A stretch of 64,000 bases of DNA from Alphaproteobacteria bacterium (GTDB lineage: Bacteria; Pseudomonadota; Alphaproteobacteria; JANQMY01). Both the position numbers and the translations under genes were made by a program. The stretch lies in assembly GCA_028289425.1 (NCBI GenBank), contig JANQPL010000004.1, forward strand, positions 496,001 through 560,000, in the 5' to 3' direction. This document shows positions 16,332-25,193 of the stretch, piece by piece. Below the pieces are notes generated by a model that worked only from the letters and a program-made list of their open reading frames with translations, was not told where the DNA came from and did no database searches. How positions within the stretch are numbered: the first letter of the stretch is position 1; each line of letters begins with the position of its first letter.

Positions 16332-17121
16332 AGCGCGTGATGACCGGCACGTGGTCCGACGGTTTTTCCCATCCGCGCGCTTCGCGAATAATCTCCGATG
16401 AGACCGGCGCATCGGCCAGTGCCGGTGTGACCCAAATGTGGTCGAGCCGCCGCCCCCGGTCAGAGGCGGCCCAGTCCCGCGCCCGATAGCTCCACCAGGA
16501 ATAAAGCTTTTCGGGTTCCGGGATGAAGCGGCGGGTCACATCGATCCATTGATGGCTCTTCATCACCGCGTCCAGGTGTTCCACTTCGATGGGCGTGTGG
16601 CTCACCACATTGAGAAGCTGCTTGTGAGACCAGACGTCCGACTCGAGTGGCGCGATGTTCATATCGCCCACGGCAATAAGCTTGTTGGTTTTCTTGCCCC
16701 GCCGTTTCCCAAAAAAATCCTTCATTTCTTGGAGAAAGGCGAGCTTATGGGCGAATTTTTCGTTTTTTTCAGGGTCCGGCTCGTCGCCGCCCGCAGGCAC
16801 GTAGAAATTGTGGAGCTCCACACCCCCATCGAGGGTGACGCTCACATGGCGCGTGTCGCCCTTGCCGCAAAACTCTTGCGCTTTGGTGCCGTTGAAAGGG
16901 ATCCGGGAAACGGTCGCCACCCCGTGGTAGCCCTTCTGACCGTTGATTGCCCGGTGCACATAACCCAGCTCTTCAAATGGTTTGTGTGGGAACAATTCGT
17001 TGGCCACTTTGGTTTCTTGCAGGCACAAGACATCGGGCTCGAATTCCGTCAAAAACTTTCTGACGATGTCGATGCGAAGGCGAACGGAATTAATGTTCCA
17101 GGTAGCTATTGTCAGTTTCAT
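16321..17121 (-). CDS. xthA: Exodeoxyribonuclease III
   Basis: 266 residues, full length for the family. It is a Mg-dependent AP endonuclease and 3'-5' exonuclease of base excision repair. Motifs: TIATWNINSVRLR at the N-terminus, DVLCLQETKV with the metal-binding Glu, YHGVATVSR, LIAVGDMNIAP with the catalytic Asp and Asn, WSYRARDWAASDRGRRLDHI and KPSDHVPVI with the final Asp-His. It ends inside the convergent MerR gene, and about 50 bases separate its start from the structured element at 17168. Confidence 0.96.
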   Translation of the reverse strand: MKLTIATWNINSVRLRIDIVRKFLTEFEPDVLCLQETKVANELFPHKPFEELGYVHRAINGQKGYHGVATVSRIPFNGTKAQEFCGKGDTRHVSVTLDGGVELHNFYVPAGGDEPDPEKNEKFAHKLAFLQEMKDFFGKRRGKKTNKLIAVGDMNIAPLESDVWSHKQLLNVVSHTPIEVEHLDAVMKSHQWIDVTRRFIPEPEKLYSWWSYRARDWAASDRGRRLDHIWVTPALADAPVSSEIIREARGWEKPSDHVPVITRFKL

Positions 17122-17167
17122 TTTTGTTTTGCTAGCGAAGAGTGAGTTGATGGGAGCGCGATAAACT

Positions 17168-17447
17168 AGAGCAAGTCTGACCTAGATTGAAGCAGTTCTG
17201 TTGCTCAAACGAATGGCGTCCGCTAGGCGTGGTCCGCAACGCGATGTGGGGCATCGGGTAAGGACCACAACAACGCGGACGCCTTTCGTTTGGCAACCCC
17301 CCAATGATTTTCTTGGGGGACGGGCCCTTTTACGCCAGGGCATCGTCAAGCGTCTTGACCGTAGCCCCACTATGGCCTGCGACGCTTTCCTTGCCCTGTC
17401 GCAAAATGGCTCCGTCAGAACGATTCAATCTAGGTCAGATTTGCTCT
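17168..17447. mobile_element. 280-bp palindromic MITE-like element with terminal inverted repeats
   Basis: Terminal inverted repeats of 24 bases (17168-17191 and 17424-17447, one mismatch, both beginning AGAGCAA) bound 280 bases that are folded almost throughout. An inner 18-base inverted repeat (17206-17223 with 17275-17292, one mismatch) encloses GTGGTCC/GGACCAC (17229-17235, 17262-17268). Then come a CCCCCAA/TTGGGGG hairpin (17298-17319) and paired CAGGGCA/TGCCCTG (17336-17342, 17392-17398) around AAGCGTC/GACGCTT (17348-17354, 17381-17387). There is no credible protein gene inside and no clear target duplication. A related end sits at 56875. It fits a non-autonomous mobile repeat, or a structured RNA locus. 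Confidence 0.7.
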
Positions 17448-17468
17448 GAAGCGGCTTCGTGATCCGAT

Positions 17469-17771
17469 TTAAACCGACGGAATCGCGCGCGATAAACGAG
17501 AGATAAGCGCCGCAACGATCGCCGCGAAGATGGCGACGAAAAAGTCGAGCGCGAATATCGGTATGTCGGGCGGCATCAATCCGCCTGCGACAGTACGGTG
17601 TAAAACAAGCCACCAAATATCCGTAAACGGATTTGTTGCCCCCACCTGCATCTCTGCGAGGCTGAACAGGCCGTTGAGAAGGCCCAGCAGCATGAAGGCC
17701 ATGCACAGCGCCAGCATCGGGTATATGATCACACGCAACAACGTGCCGATCACAAGTTCTGCGAAACTCAT
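17469..17771 (-). CDS. Small integral membrane protein, unknown function
   Basis: 100 residues from the ATG at 17771 (MSFAELVIGTLLRVIIYPML); GGGGG lies about 12 bases upstream. An ATG-like start further out at 17831 is less likely. There are two or three hydrophobic segments (LLRVIIYPMLALCMAFMLLG, then FALDFFVAIFAAIVAALISR) and no recognisable motif. It stands alone between the structured element and an SDR gene on the same strand, about 150 bases downstream of the latter. I do not recognise a family. Confidence 0.6.
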   Translation of the reverse strand: MSFAELVIGTLLRVIIYPMLALCMAFMLLGLLNGLFSLAEMQVGATNPFTDIWWLVLHRTVAGGLMPPDIPIFALDFFVAIFAAIVAALISRLSRAIPSV

Positions 17772-17925
17772 TTTAGTCTGCCCCCAAAATACAATTTGGT
17801 CTGTTACTTCCGCGGATATTCTCGCGCGCAAGGGGCATTTTTGAAACGTTCAATTTTAGGCACGCTGCACAAATATTGGACAACGTATCCGCCCAAAAGT
17901 AAGGCAGTGCCTACGGATTGGGGCG

Positions 17926-18753
17926 TTAGTTCCTGCCGCCCGCTTCGCGAATGAGGCCGGGGTCCGCGGATGAAAATTGTGCGGGGGTGCCGCCTGCCAG
18001 TTGACCTGAATCCACCAGCAAGCAATGACCCGACACATAGCGGGCCTCGTCGCTGGCCAGATAGAGAAGTGCGTTCGCAATGTCGACCGGTACGCCCGCG
18101 ATCCCCAATGGCGACATGGAAGCGATGGCATCTTCGGCGCCGGAAAGGCTCTGCGGATCGCCTGTAATAACATCGGCGGTCATGGCGGTGGCCGTATTGC
18201 CGGGCGCCACCGCATTCGCGCGAATGCCATACTGGTTGAGCTCAGACGAAATCGATTTCGTCAGGCCAATGACGGCGTGCTTAGCTGCCGTATAGGCGTG
18301 AGGGCCGAGACCGCCGGCCATCCCCGCCGTGCTGGAGATGGACAGGATGTTGCCGGACTTTTGCGGAATCATAACGCGCGCTGCGTGTTTTGCGCCCAAA
18401 TAGGTGCCGGTCAGAAGAACGGCAATTGTCGCATCCCAAGCGTCCCGGGGTGTCTCGTGAATCGGGCCCACGGCGCCGACGATGCCGGCATTGTTGATCA
18501 TGCAGTCCAGGCGCCCGAACTCGGAAACGGCAAAATCGACGGCGGCGGCCACTTGCGCTTCATCGGTCACGTCGGTCCTAATGAAGCGGGTATCGGCACC
18601 CAACTTTTCAGACAGCGCGCTGCCGGGGCCCTCCTGAATGTCCGCCAGAATGACCCGCGCACCTTCCTCAACGAAGCGTTCCGCGGTGCCGGCGCCAATG
18701 CCGCTGGCGGCGCCGGTGACCACAACAACCTTGCCTTTGAGCCGATCTCCCAT
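17926..18753 (-). CDS. Short-chain dehydrogenase/reductase
   Basis: 275 residues. It is a classical SDR: cofactor loop TGAASGIGAGTAERF, Asp for NAD preference in VILADIQEG, MINNAGIVG, the Ser of LSISSTAGMAGG, catalytic YTAAK and the NAVAPGNTATAM segment. These enzymes oxidise or reduce an alcohol or ketone with NAD(P)H in the cytoplasm. GGGAGG 5 bases before the ATG supports the start. It is divergent from a luciferase-like oxidoreductase gene 84 bases away, hinting at shared regulation. The substrate cannot be told. Confidence 0.93.
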   Translation of the reverse strand: MGDRLKGKVVVVTGAASGIGAGTAERFVEEGARVILADIQEGPGSALSEKLGADTRFIRTDVTDEAQVAAAVDFAVSEFGRLDCMINNAGIVGAVGPIHETPRDAWDATIAVLLTGTYLGAKHAARVMIPQKSGNILSISSTAGMAGGLGPHAYTAAKHAVIGLTKSISSELNQYGIRANAVAPGNTATAMTADVITGDPQSLSGAEDAIASMSPLGIAGVPVDIANALLYLASDEARYVSGHCLLVDSGQLAGGTPAQFSSADPGLIREAGGRN

Positions 18754-18837
18754 AATGTCCTCCCGTGATTTAGTGTTGCGGTGATCTTGCCCTAAAGCAC
18801 AATTGACGAAAAGCGGGCGGTTTCCGGGGAGGCGTTT

Positions 18838-19764
18838 GTGGCAAATTTGCAGATAGGCACCCTAGCCAGTGCAGAAATCTTGAATGCGCCGTTCAATCGG
18901 CGCACGGAACTGTTGTGGCGCATCAGATCCGCAAAGCTCGATCATGTGTTCGTCGCGGACCATGTGAGCTTCTTTGTCGGCGCCGGCATGGACGGGTTGA
19001 TCCAGGCGGCAACCGTGATCGGATCGGTCCCGGATTTGCGCGTTGTGGTTGGGATCTACCTTCTTGCTTTGCGGCACCCGGTGCCCGTGGCCCGTCAAAT
19101 TGCAAGCATTGCGGAATCGGGGCCGGGTAGGCTCATCCTGGGCGTTGGGGTGGGGGGCGAAGACCGCCACGAAATCGAAATCTGCGGTGTTGACCCGGCA
19201 ACGCGCGGGCGGCGCACGGATGAATGCTTGGCGGCATTGGAAGGCCTTCTGAGCGGGGAAGCGACCTCTCACGATTGCGAGTTCTTTTCCTTTGATGATG
19301 CGCTCATCAAGCCGGCGCCCACGCCGCCGGTGCCGATCCTGATCGGTGGTCGGTCGGACGCAGCGGTCAAGCGGACGGCACGGTTTGGCCAAGGTTGGCT
19401 GGGCGCATGGTGCTCGCCAAATCGGCTCGCGCAAGTGGCCGATCAGTCAGCGGCGCTTGCGGACGCGGCCGGACGTCAAGTTGATCCGTGGACGCATGGT
19501 TTGCAGGTCTGGGTGGGCGTCGACGAGGATCGCGGCCATGCGCGCGCCCGGCTTGCCAAGGGCATGGAGAATTTCTACCGCATTCCTTTTGAGCGTTTTG
19601 AAAAATACAGCCCCTACGGGACGGCCGAAGATGTTGCCGATTTTTTGGTGCCCTACGTGGAAAGCGGTTGCCGCGTGTTCAACATCATGCCCGTCGCCGA
19701 AAGCCCCGAGGCGGGGATCGATGCGGTCACACAGGTTGCGGAGCGGTTGCGCGCGGCCGTGTGA
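18838..19764 (+). CDS. Luciferase-like (LLM class) flavin- or F420-dependent oxidoreductase
   Basis: 308 residues starting at GTG 18838, with GGGGAGG 6 bases upstream. The TIM-barrel pattern of luciferase-like monooxygenases is clear: LDHVFVADHVSFFVGAG, VVVGIYLLALRHPVPVARQI, GPGRLILGVGVGGEDRHEIE and PPVPILIGGRSDAAVKRTAR. Members use FMN or coenzyme F420; the sequence resembles F420-type family members found widely in alphaproteobacteria and actinobacteria. The divergent SDR gene may act on a related substrate, which is inference. Confidence 0.9.
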   Translation: MANLQIGTLASAEILNAPFNRRTELLWRIRSAKLDHVFVADHVSFFVGAGMDGLIQAATVIGSVPDLRVVVGIYLLALRHPVPVARQIASIAESGPGRLILGVGVGGEDRHEIEICGVDPATRGRRTDECLAALEGLLSGEATSHDCEFFSFDDALIKPAPTPPVPILIGGRSDAAVKRTARFGQGWLGAWCSPNRLAQVADQSAALADAAGRQVDPWTHGLQVWVGVDEDRGHARARLAKGMENFYRIPFERFEKYSPYGTAEDVADFLVPYVESGCRVFNIMPVAESPEAGIDAVTQVAERLRAAV

Positions 19765-19785
19765 AGATAGCCCATTCAGTCTATT

Positions 19786-20808
19786 CTATTGCAGGGGCAA
19801 CAACTTTACTTCTTGCCAAAACGGGGCGTGCCGAAGCGGGATGCTGCTTGCCACCGCTTGCGCTTCCACATAAGCGAGGCTCTGCCGCGGCGTAAAGTTC
19901 AGAACGTCCGACCACAATCTGTTTGCGATCCTGGGTTCGTCCCCCAACGGATGGGTCAGGCTGTCCCAATGCACCGGTACAAGAAGGTCAGGTTTGGTGG
20001 CCATCACCACATGCTGCCAATACCCGTTTTGATAGTCGGCCGATTGGGAGCCCAAGCCGCCAATGCCCAAGAACAGGACGTCAACGTCCAACTCATCCAG
20101 GCCGTTCGGAACAAAGCCGGCGCTTCCTTGCAGAAGCAAGCTGCCGCTCGGGTGTTCGACCAGCACACTGTAGGAGCCCCCTTCGCGATAGTCCTGCCAG
20201 GCGACAGGCGGCCGCAAAGGGGCATCAATCGTCGCGCCCACAGCAGCCTGCGAACTGGTGTATCCGCCCGGAAAGGTGAAGTGTTTTGACTTTATCAGCG
20301 TGACCTTGAATGCGCCGAAGGTCAGCACCTCCCCATCTTCCGGCACATAGATCTGTTCTTCGGGCAGGTCCCAACCGCGGCCGATATTGGCGGTGGACTC
20401 GGACCCCACCAGCATGGCCCCGGTGCGGCGCGCCACTTCCGGCGCATCCATGGCGTGATCGAAATGGGAATGAACGGGGATGACGGCGTCAAGCTCGGTG
20501 ATGCCCGCGTGTTCAAGTCCCCAGTCAATGGCTGCGAGGTCCGGCGCAATTTTCCCGGTCAGAATCTTCCACGTGGAAAAGCGCGAAAACCACCCATCGG
20601 TCAGCAGATGGGTTTCCCCATCACTGACCAGCAGGTTCGTGTTTCCCATGTATTGAATCGTCACCGGGTTGCCGTTCGCGCTATCGCCCACATAGGCAAA
20701 CTTGGATTGGTCGACCGATGGTGAGGTGAGCAGCAGATAGACCAGCGCCAATGCGACGGCACCGACAGAGGCGGCCACCACATAGCCGCCGATGCGAATG
20801 AATGACAT
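19786..20808 (-). CDS. Membrane-anchored metallo-beta-lactamase-fold hydrolase (UlaG-like)
   Basis: 340 residues. An N-terminal hydrophobic helix (GGYVVAASVGAVALALVYLL) anchors or exports the protein. The metal site is PVHSHFDHAMD (His113, His115, Asp117, His118), as in the UlaG/YcbL-type beta-lactamase fold, with VTIQYMGNTNLLVSDGETHL as the first strands and LLVPVHWDSL near the end supplying a late His. Such enzymes hydrolyse lactones or phosphoesters; the substrate is unknown. The stop lies 22 bases from the convergent oxidoreductase stop. Confidence 0.88.
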   Translation of the reverse strand: MSFIRIGGYVVAASVGAVALALVYLLLTSPSVDQSKFAYVGDSANGNPVTIQYMGNTNLLVSDGETHLLTDGWFSRFSTWKILTGKIAPDLAAIDWGLEHAGITELDAVIPVHSHFDHAMDAPEVARRTGAMLVGSESTANIGRGWDLPEEQIYVPEDGEVLTFGAFKVTLIKSKHFTFPGGYTSSQAAVGATIDAPLRPPVAWQDYREGGSYSVLVEHPSGSLLLQGSAGFVPNGLDELDVDVLFLGIGGLGSQSADYQNGYWQHVVMATKPDLLVPVHWDSLTHPLGDEPRIANRLWSDVLNFTPRQSLAYVEAQAVASSIPLRHAPFWQEVKLLPLQ

Positions 20809-20838
20809 GTCCCGTCCCCTATCGTGCTTGTTCCTATT

Positions 20839-21402
20839 TTAATCCGTATCCGGATAAAGAGCCGCTTGTCGAATGCTTTGGGCCACCCGCGGGTCCAATT
20901 GATCATATGCGTCGGCAAGGGCGACCAACAATCCGGGTGTGTCGCTGCCATAGTCGCCGATCACGGCCACCACCACGGCTTCTTGAAGGTGTGAGAGCGC
21001 TCGGTCGTACTCTTCGGCACCAAGGGCGATATCGCCGAGCAGCACCAAAGCGTCAAACGATTGCCGGCTGCTATAGCCGAGCGCAAATTGAAAGGCCGCC
21101 TGGGCCTGTCCAACCAGCTCTAAAGCGCGCTCGAAATTGCCGCTGCGGTGATGAGCCGACCCCACTTCCAGGGCCAGGCGTCCGAATTCCGGGTTATGGT
21201 AGTTGAGATCCTGGGCAGCCGTGTCGATGAAACCGTCGCCGATTTGAGCCGCTTTCTTGTCTTCGCCTTCAAGGACGGCAGCACGAAACGCATCATATTC
21301 CACGGTCCAAGCGAATTGGTCATAGGGGGATTCCTTGGCGGACAAGTGAGCCCAATGGAACGCAAAGACAATCAGAACAAGCCAAGCTGATATGTGTTTC
21401 AT
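20839..21402 (-). CDS. Secreted TPR-like helical-repeat protein
   Basis: 187 residues from the ATG at 21402, with GGAGG 6 bases upstream; a longer reading to 21453 is rejected. MKHISAWLVLIVFAFHWAHL SAKES is a signal peptide. The rest is alpha-helical repeats of TPR type: PEFGRLALEVGSAHHRSGNF ERALELV, then SFDALVLLGDIALGAEEYDR ALSHL, then GLLVALADAYDQLD. It is probably a periplasmic protein-interaction scaffold. It lies 30 bases upstream of the MBL-fold gene on the same strand, so the two may be co-transcribed. Confidence 0.75.
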   Translation of the reverse strand: MKHISAWLVLIVFAFHWAHLSAKESPYDQFAWTVEYDAFRAAVLEGEDKKAAQIGDGFIDTAAQDLNYHNPEFGRLALEVGSAHHRSGNFERALELVGQAQAAFQFALGYSSRQSFDALVLLGDIALGAEEYDRALSHLQEAVVVAVIGDYGSDTPGLLVALADAYDQLDPRVAQSIRQAALYPDTD

Positions 21403-21507
21403 GGCACGCCTCCGCAACGGTAGGGCGTCCATGCTGAGCGGAAATTGTGGCAAGGAAAAGGGCCCGTATCGGCGGCCGATCGGACCCTCACAGCTATGCC
21501 ATGACGT

Positions 21508-21795
21508 CTAACGGTCAAAAGGCGCGCGCATGATCAGCCACAGGGTCGACAAAATCATGCGTGTCACAATGACAAAGCCGAACAAGGTCAATTGGGTCTC
21601 ATTGATCAAAAACCGAACCCATACATTGTACTGTGTTGGAATCCCTGCATCGGTGATGGCATCCGTGACATAGCCGGCCCCGTCAAATATGGCTTCCATG
21701 CCGGACGGATACTGAACCGCGACCAGGGCAAAGGCGATACCGCCCAATACGAAAGAGAAGAAAAGGCTTGTTGTTGCGCCGAAAATACGTGCCAC
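21508..21795 (-). CDS. Small membrane protein, unknown function
   Basis: 95 residues starting at GTG 21795, preceded by a GGGGGG stretch that can act as ribosome-binding site. It has two membrane segments: ATTSLFFSFVLGGIAFALVA and LTLFGFVIVTRMILSTLWLI. Between them is a short acidic loop (MEAIFDGAGYVTDAITDAGI). No family is recognised. It precedes the TPR-like protein on the same strand, with about 100 bases between. Confidence 0.6.
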   Translation of the reverse strand: MARIFGATTSLFFSFVLGGIAFALVAVQYPSGMEAIFDGAGYVTDAITDAGIPTQYNVWVRFLINETQLTLFGFVIVTRMILSTLWLIMRAPFDR

Positions 21796-21983
21796 TTGGA
21801 CCCCCCGTCTTGTGAACCACTACTCAATACCAGACCGCGCCTATGTGGCCCCATATTGCCTTAACAGCCGCCCTGGCGCTAATGAAAATATGTTGGTCAA
21901 ATTTTGTGCATGCCGCACAGTTGACTGGAATTTGAGCATATTCATACTGACGGCAGAGTGAAAATGGATACGGTGAACGCTGG

Positions 21984-23402
21984 GTGATCGAGATCTTCGA
22001 TGAGATGGGAGGGGAAGTGGCGTGCCGGCCCCACTACCGCCAGATCCTGGAATGGCTGAACGAGACCCCGACGGATCTGCTTGAAGCCAAGCGCCGCGAG
22101 GCGGAGATATTGTTCCGGCGTATCGGTATTACCTTTGCCGTCTATGGCGAAGGAGGCGACCCGGAACGGCTCATTCCCTTCGACATTATCCCGCGCGTCA
22201 TTTCAGCGGCCGAATGGGCGTTTCTCTCCAAAGGGCTGGAGCAACGTGTCCGTGCCTTGAACGCTTTTACGTGGGACGTCTATCACGAGCAGGAGATCAT
22301 CAAGGCGGGGCACATCCCGCCGGAACTGGTGCTGCACAATGAATCGTTCTGCGCTGAAATGCAGAACTTGAATGTGCCCGGGCGCATCTACAATCACATT
22401 TCAGGCATTGATTTGGTGCGCGTGGGTGAAAACGATTTCTACGTGCTTGAAGACAATTGCCGGGTGCCGTCGGGTGTTTCATATATGTTGGAAGACCGCG
22501 AAGTGATGATGCGCCTGTTCCCGGACTTGTTTTCCATGCATGACATCGCGCCGATTGCTCAGTATCCGGAGATATTGCTTGAGACGCTGCATTCAATCGC
22601 GCCGCGGCCGTCAGTGGCGGACCCGACGGTTGTTTTGCTTACGCCGGGCGCCTTCAATTCCGCCTATTATGAGCATTGCTTCCTGGCGGACGAAATGGGC
22701 ATCGAATTGGTTGAAGGCCCCGACTTGTTTGTCGATCACAACGTAGTCTACATGCGCACGACCCGGGGGGCGAAGCGTGTCGACGTCATTTATCGGCGCA
22801 TCGATGACGCCTTTATCGATCCGTTGACCTTCCGTGCCGACAGTGTGCTTGGGGTGCCCGGATTAATGGGCGCCTACCGAAGCGGCAACGTGGCCATCGC
22901 CAATGCGGTGGGCGCCGGTATTGCCGACGACAAATCGATCTACATCTATGTGCCTGAGATGGTGCGCTTCTATTTGGGTGAAGAGCCTATCCTCAAAAAC
23001 GTGCCCACCTTCAACTGCGACGATGCCGACGACCGCGCCTATGTGCTGGAGCATGTGGACGAATTGGTGGTGAAAGAGGCGCGGGGATCCGGCGGTTACG
23101 GCATGCTGGTAGGACCGAAGGCCACAAAAGATCAGTGTGAAGAGTTCAAGAAGCGCATTGTCAAGACGCCTGGCGAATACATTGCGCAGCCCACCTTGGC
23201 GCTGTCGACGGTGCCCACATTCGTGGATTCCGGGGTTGCACCCCGGCATGTGGATTTGCGGCCCTTTATTTTGCAAGGCGCCGACGGCATCAAGATTGCG
23301 CCGGGGGGGCTCACCCGGGTGGCCCTACGCGAAGGATCGTTGGTGGTAAATTCAAGCCAAGGGGGCGGCACCAAAGACACTTGGGTCCTGGTAAGCCGTT
23401 GA
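21984..23402 (+). CDS. Circularly permuted ATP-grasp protein of the Anbu operon (COG2308)
   Basis: 472 residues. The only usable start is GTG 21984 (MIEIFDEMGGEVACRPHYRQ), since an in-frame stop lies at 21948; no strong ribosome site is seen. The family hallmarks are present: LEAKRREAEILFRRIGITFA VYGEGGDPERLIPFD, FYVLEDNCRVPSGVSYMLED and ELVVKEARGSGGYGMLVGP, with the ATP-grasp lysine and glycine loop. Members probably ligate an amine to a carboxylate using ATP. The next three genes (alpha-E, transglutaminase-like, Anbu) are the standard partners of this protein. The reaction product is not known. Confidence 0.93.
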   Translation: MIEIFDEMGGEVACRPHYRQILEWLNETPTDLLEAKRREAEILFRRIGITFAVYGEGGDPERLIPFDIIPRVISAAEWAFLSKGLEQRVRALNAFTWDVYHEQEIIKAGHIPPELVLHNESFCAEMQNLNVPGRIYNHISGIDLVRVGENDFYVLEDNCRVPSGVSYMLEDREVMMRLFPDLFSMHDIAPIAQYPEILLETLHSIAPRPSVADPTVVLLTPGAFNSAYYEHCFLADEMGIELVEGPDLFVDHNVVYMRTTRGAKRVDVIYRRIDDAFIDPLTFRADSVLGVPGLMGAYRSGNVAIANAVGAGIADDKSIYIYVPEMVRFYLGEEPILKNVPTFNCDDADDRAYVLEHVDELVVKEARGSGGYGMLVGPKATKDQCEEFKKRIVKTPGEYIAQPTLALSTVPTFVDSGVAPRHVDLRPFILQGADGIKIAPGGLTRVALREGSLVVNSSQGGGTKDTWVLVSR

Positions 23403-23403
23403 T

Positions 23404-24345
23404 ATGCTCTCACGTTCCGCAAACAATCTGTTTTGGCTGACCCGCTATATGGAGCGCGCCGAATATGTTGCGCGTCTGATCGAAACGGCGATCCGCCTGA
23501 CCAGTATGTCGAAATCGGTCCAGGCTGGCATGAATGAATGGCATTCCATTTTGGAAGCGTCCGGATGCGAAGAAAGCTACTACGAAAAGCATGAGAAAGT
23601 GTCCGCGCGGGCGGTCATTGACCACCTCTTGCGCGACCGCTCCAACCCGTCATCGGTTTTGTCGTGCTTCGAAACGGCCCGCCATAATGGGCGCACGGAA
23701 CGCACCAGCCTATCGAACGACATTTGGGAAGCGGTCAATCAAACGTGGCACGAGGCGCGTCAGCTCACGGACAAGGATTTCACAAGCGACGGGGTGCGCG
23801 GCGTTCTTGACTGGACCAAGAACCGATCGCTTTTGTTTCGCGGTGCCGTTTCGTCCACCATGCTGCGCAATGAGGCCTATTGGTTCGCGAGGCTGGGGCT
23901 TTTCCTGGAACGCGCGGACAATACGGCGCGCATCTTGGACGTAAAATATCACACGCTTCTGCCCAGCCCCGACGAAGTGGGGGGCGGCTTGGACTATGTG
24001 CAATGGACAGCGATCCTGCGGTCGGTGTCGGCGGCGCGGGCCTATCACCGGATCTATCACCGGGAGCTGAAACCGTGGCTGATCGCGGAGCTTTTAATTC
24101 TACGTCCGGAAATGCCTCGGTCGCTTATGGCCTGTATGAATGAGATGATCTATCTTCTCGATTTGCTGGGACGGGAACTGGGCCATGAAGGGGAATGCTC
24201 GCGGCTCGCGGGCCAGCTTCATTCCAAGCTTCGATATGGCCGCATTGACGATATCATCCAACAAGGCCTACACGAATTCCTGACGGATTTCATTGACGAC
24301 AGCGTGGTGCTCGGAAACGAAATTTCGCAGCAATACCTGACCTGA
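23404..24345 (+). CDS. Alpha-E domain protein (COG2307)
   Basis: 313 residues, almost entirely helical. MLSRSANNLFWLTRYMERAE and VARLIETAIRLT are the conserved opening of the alpha-E family, RNEAYWFARLGLFLERADNT ARILDVKYH repeats the same helix pattern with the invariant glutamates, and LNMDRTNPRS-like SLSNDIWEAVNQTWHE segments occur between. It starts 1 base after the ATP-grasp stop. In known operons it always travels with the ATP-grasp and transglutaminase-like proteins, so it is likely a partner subunit in the same peptide-modifying pathway. Confidence 0.94.
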   Translation: MLSRSANNLFWLTRYMERAEYVARLIETAIRLTSMSKSVQAGMNEWHSILEASGCEESYYEKHEKVSARAVIDHLLRDRSNPSSVLSCFETARHNGRTERTSLSNDIWEAVNQTWHEARQLTDKDFTSDGVRGVLDWTKNRSLLFRGAVSSTMLRNEAYWFARLGLFLERADNTARILDVKYHTLLPSPDEVGGGLDYVQWTAILRSVSAARAYHRIYHRELKPWLIAELLILRPEMPRSLMACMNEMIYLLDLLGRELGHEGECSRLAGQLHSKLRYGRIDDIIQQGLHEFLTDFIDDSVVLGNEISQQYLT

Positions 24346-24356
24346 TTGACCTCTCT

Positions 24357-25175
24357 ATGCGAATCCGCGTTACCCACAAAACGATTTATCGGTATGACAC
24401 GCCCATCGATTTTTCGTTCCAGGCCATTCGCCTAACGCCGCAACCCTTCATTGGGCAGCGCGTTCTGTCCTGGCGCGTGCGTGAAGAAGATGAGGGTGTT
24501 TTGCCCAATTACATGGACGGTTTTCAGAATGTGGTAAGCCTGCTGACACTGTTGCGCGAACATGAAGAAGCGCAGGTGACGGCGGAAGGGGTTGTCGACG
24601 TCTCGGATCAAAAAGGGATCATCAATGGGGCGCCCGAACCATTGCCGATTCTGTATTTCCTGCGCCAGTCGCCACGAACGGCAATCAGCGACGCGTTGAA
24701 ATCACTGGCATCCGCTGTCGACGGGACCGATCCGGTGTTGCAGCTCCACGATCTGATGAACTGTATCCACAAGCAAGTGCGCTATGACACGCAGGCGACC
24801 CACGTGCAGACGACCGCGACCCAGGCGCTGGAAGCCGGCGCCGGCGTCTGCCAGGACCACGCGCACATCTTTATCGCTTGTGCCCGGGCGCTTGGTTTTC
24901 CGTCCCGCTACGTCTCCGGCTACCTGCTGTCCAGCGAACCGGGGCGGGAAGAAACCTTCGAAGCGAGTCACGCGTGGGCCGAATCCTACATTGAACGAGT
25001 CGGCTGGGTAGGCTTCGACCCGGCCAATCAGGTTTGCCCGACCGATCAATACATTCGAACAGCCGTCGCCCTTGATTATGACGGCGCCGCGCCGGTTCGC
25101 GGCGTGTGGCGCGGCAAGGCCGAGGAATCACTTGCGGTCACCGTGTCGGTTCAGCAAACTGGCGCCGATCAATAA
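24357..25175 (+). CDS. Transglutaminase-like cysteine peptidase (COG1305)
   Basis: 272 residues. The N-terminal beta domain MRIRVTHKTIYRYDTPIDFS FQAIRLTPQ is typical of bacterial transglutaminase-like proteins. The catalytic triad is visible: Cys165 in GAGVCQDHAHIF, His205 in EASHAWAESY and Asp221 in GWVGFDPAN. No signal peptide is present, so it acts in the cytoplasm like its partners. It probably cleaves or forms an amide bond in a peptide made or modified by the ATP-grasp and alpha-E proteins. It is 11 bases downstream of the alpha-E gene and 18 upstream of Anbu. Confidence 0.95.
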   Translation: MRIRVTHKTIYRYDTPIDFSFQAIRLTPQPFIGQRVLSWRVREEDEGVLPNYMDGFQNVVSLLTLLREHEEAQVTAEGVVDVSDQKGIINGAPEPLPILYFLRQSPRTAISDALKSLASAVDGTDPVLQLHDLMNCIHKQVRYDTQATHVQTTATQALEAGAGVCQDHAHIFIACARALGFPSRYVSGYLLSSEPGREETFEASHAWAESYIERVGWVGFDPANQVCPTDQYIRTAVALDYDGAAPVRGVWRGKAEESLAVTVSVQQTGADQ

Positions 25176-25193
25176 GACTGAGTCGGAAAAACC

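Noticed and set aside
17182-17449. Open frames within the 280-bp palindromic element
   Set aside because: They arise from the inverted repeats, have no ribosome sites and match nothing.
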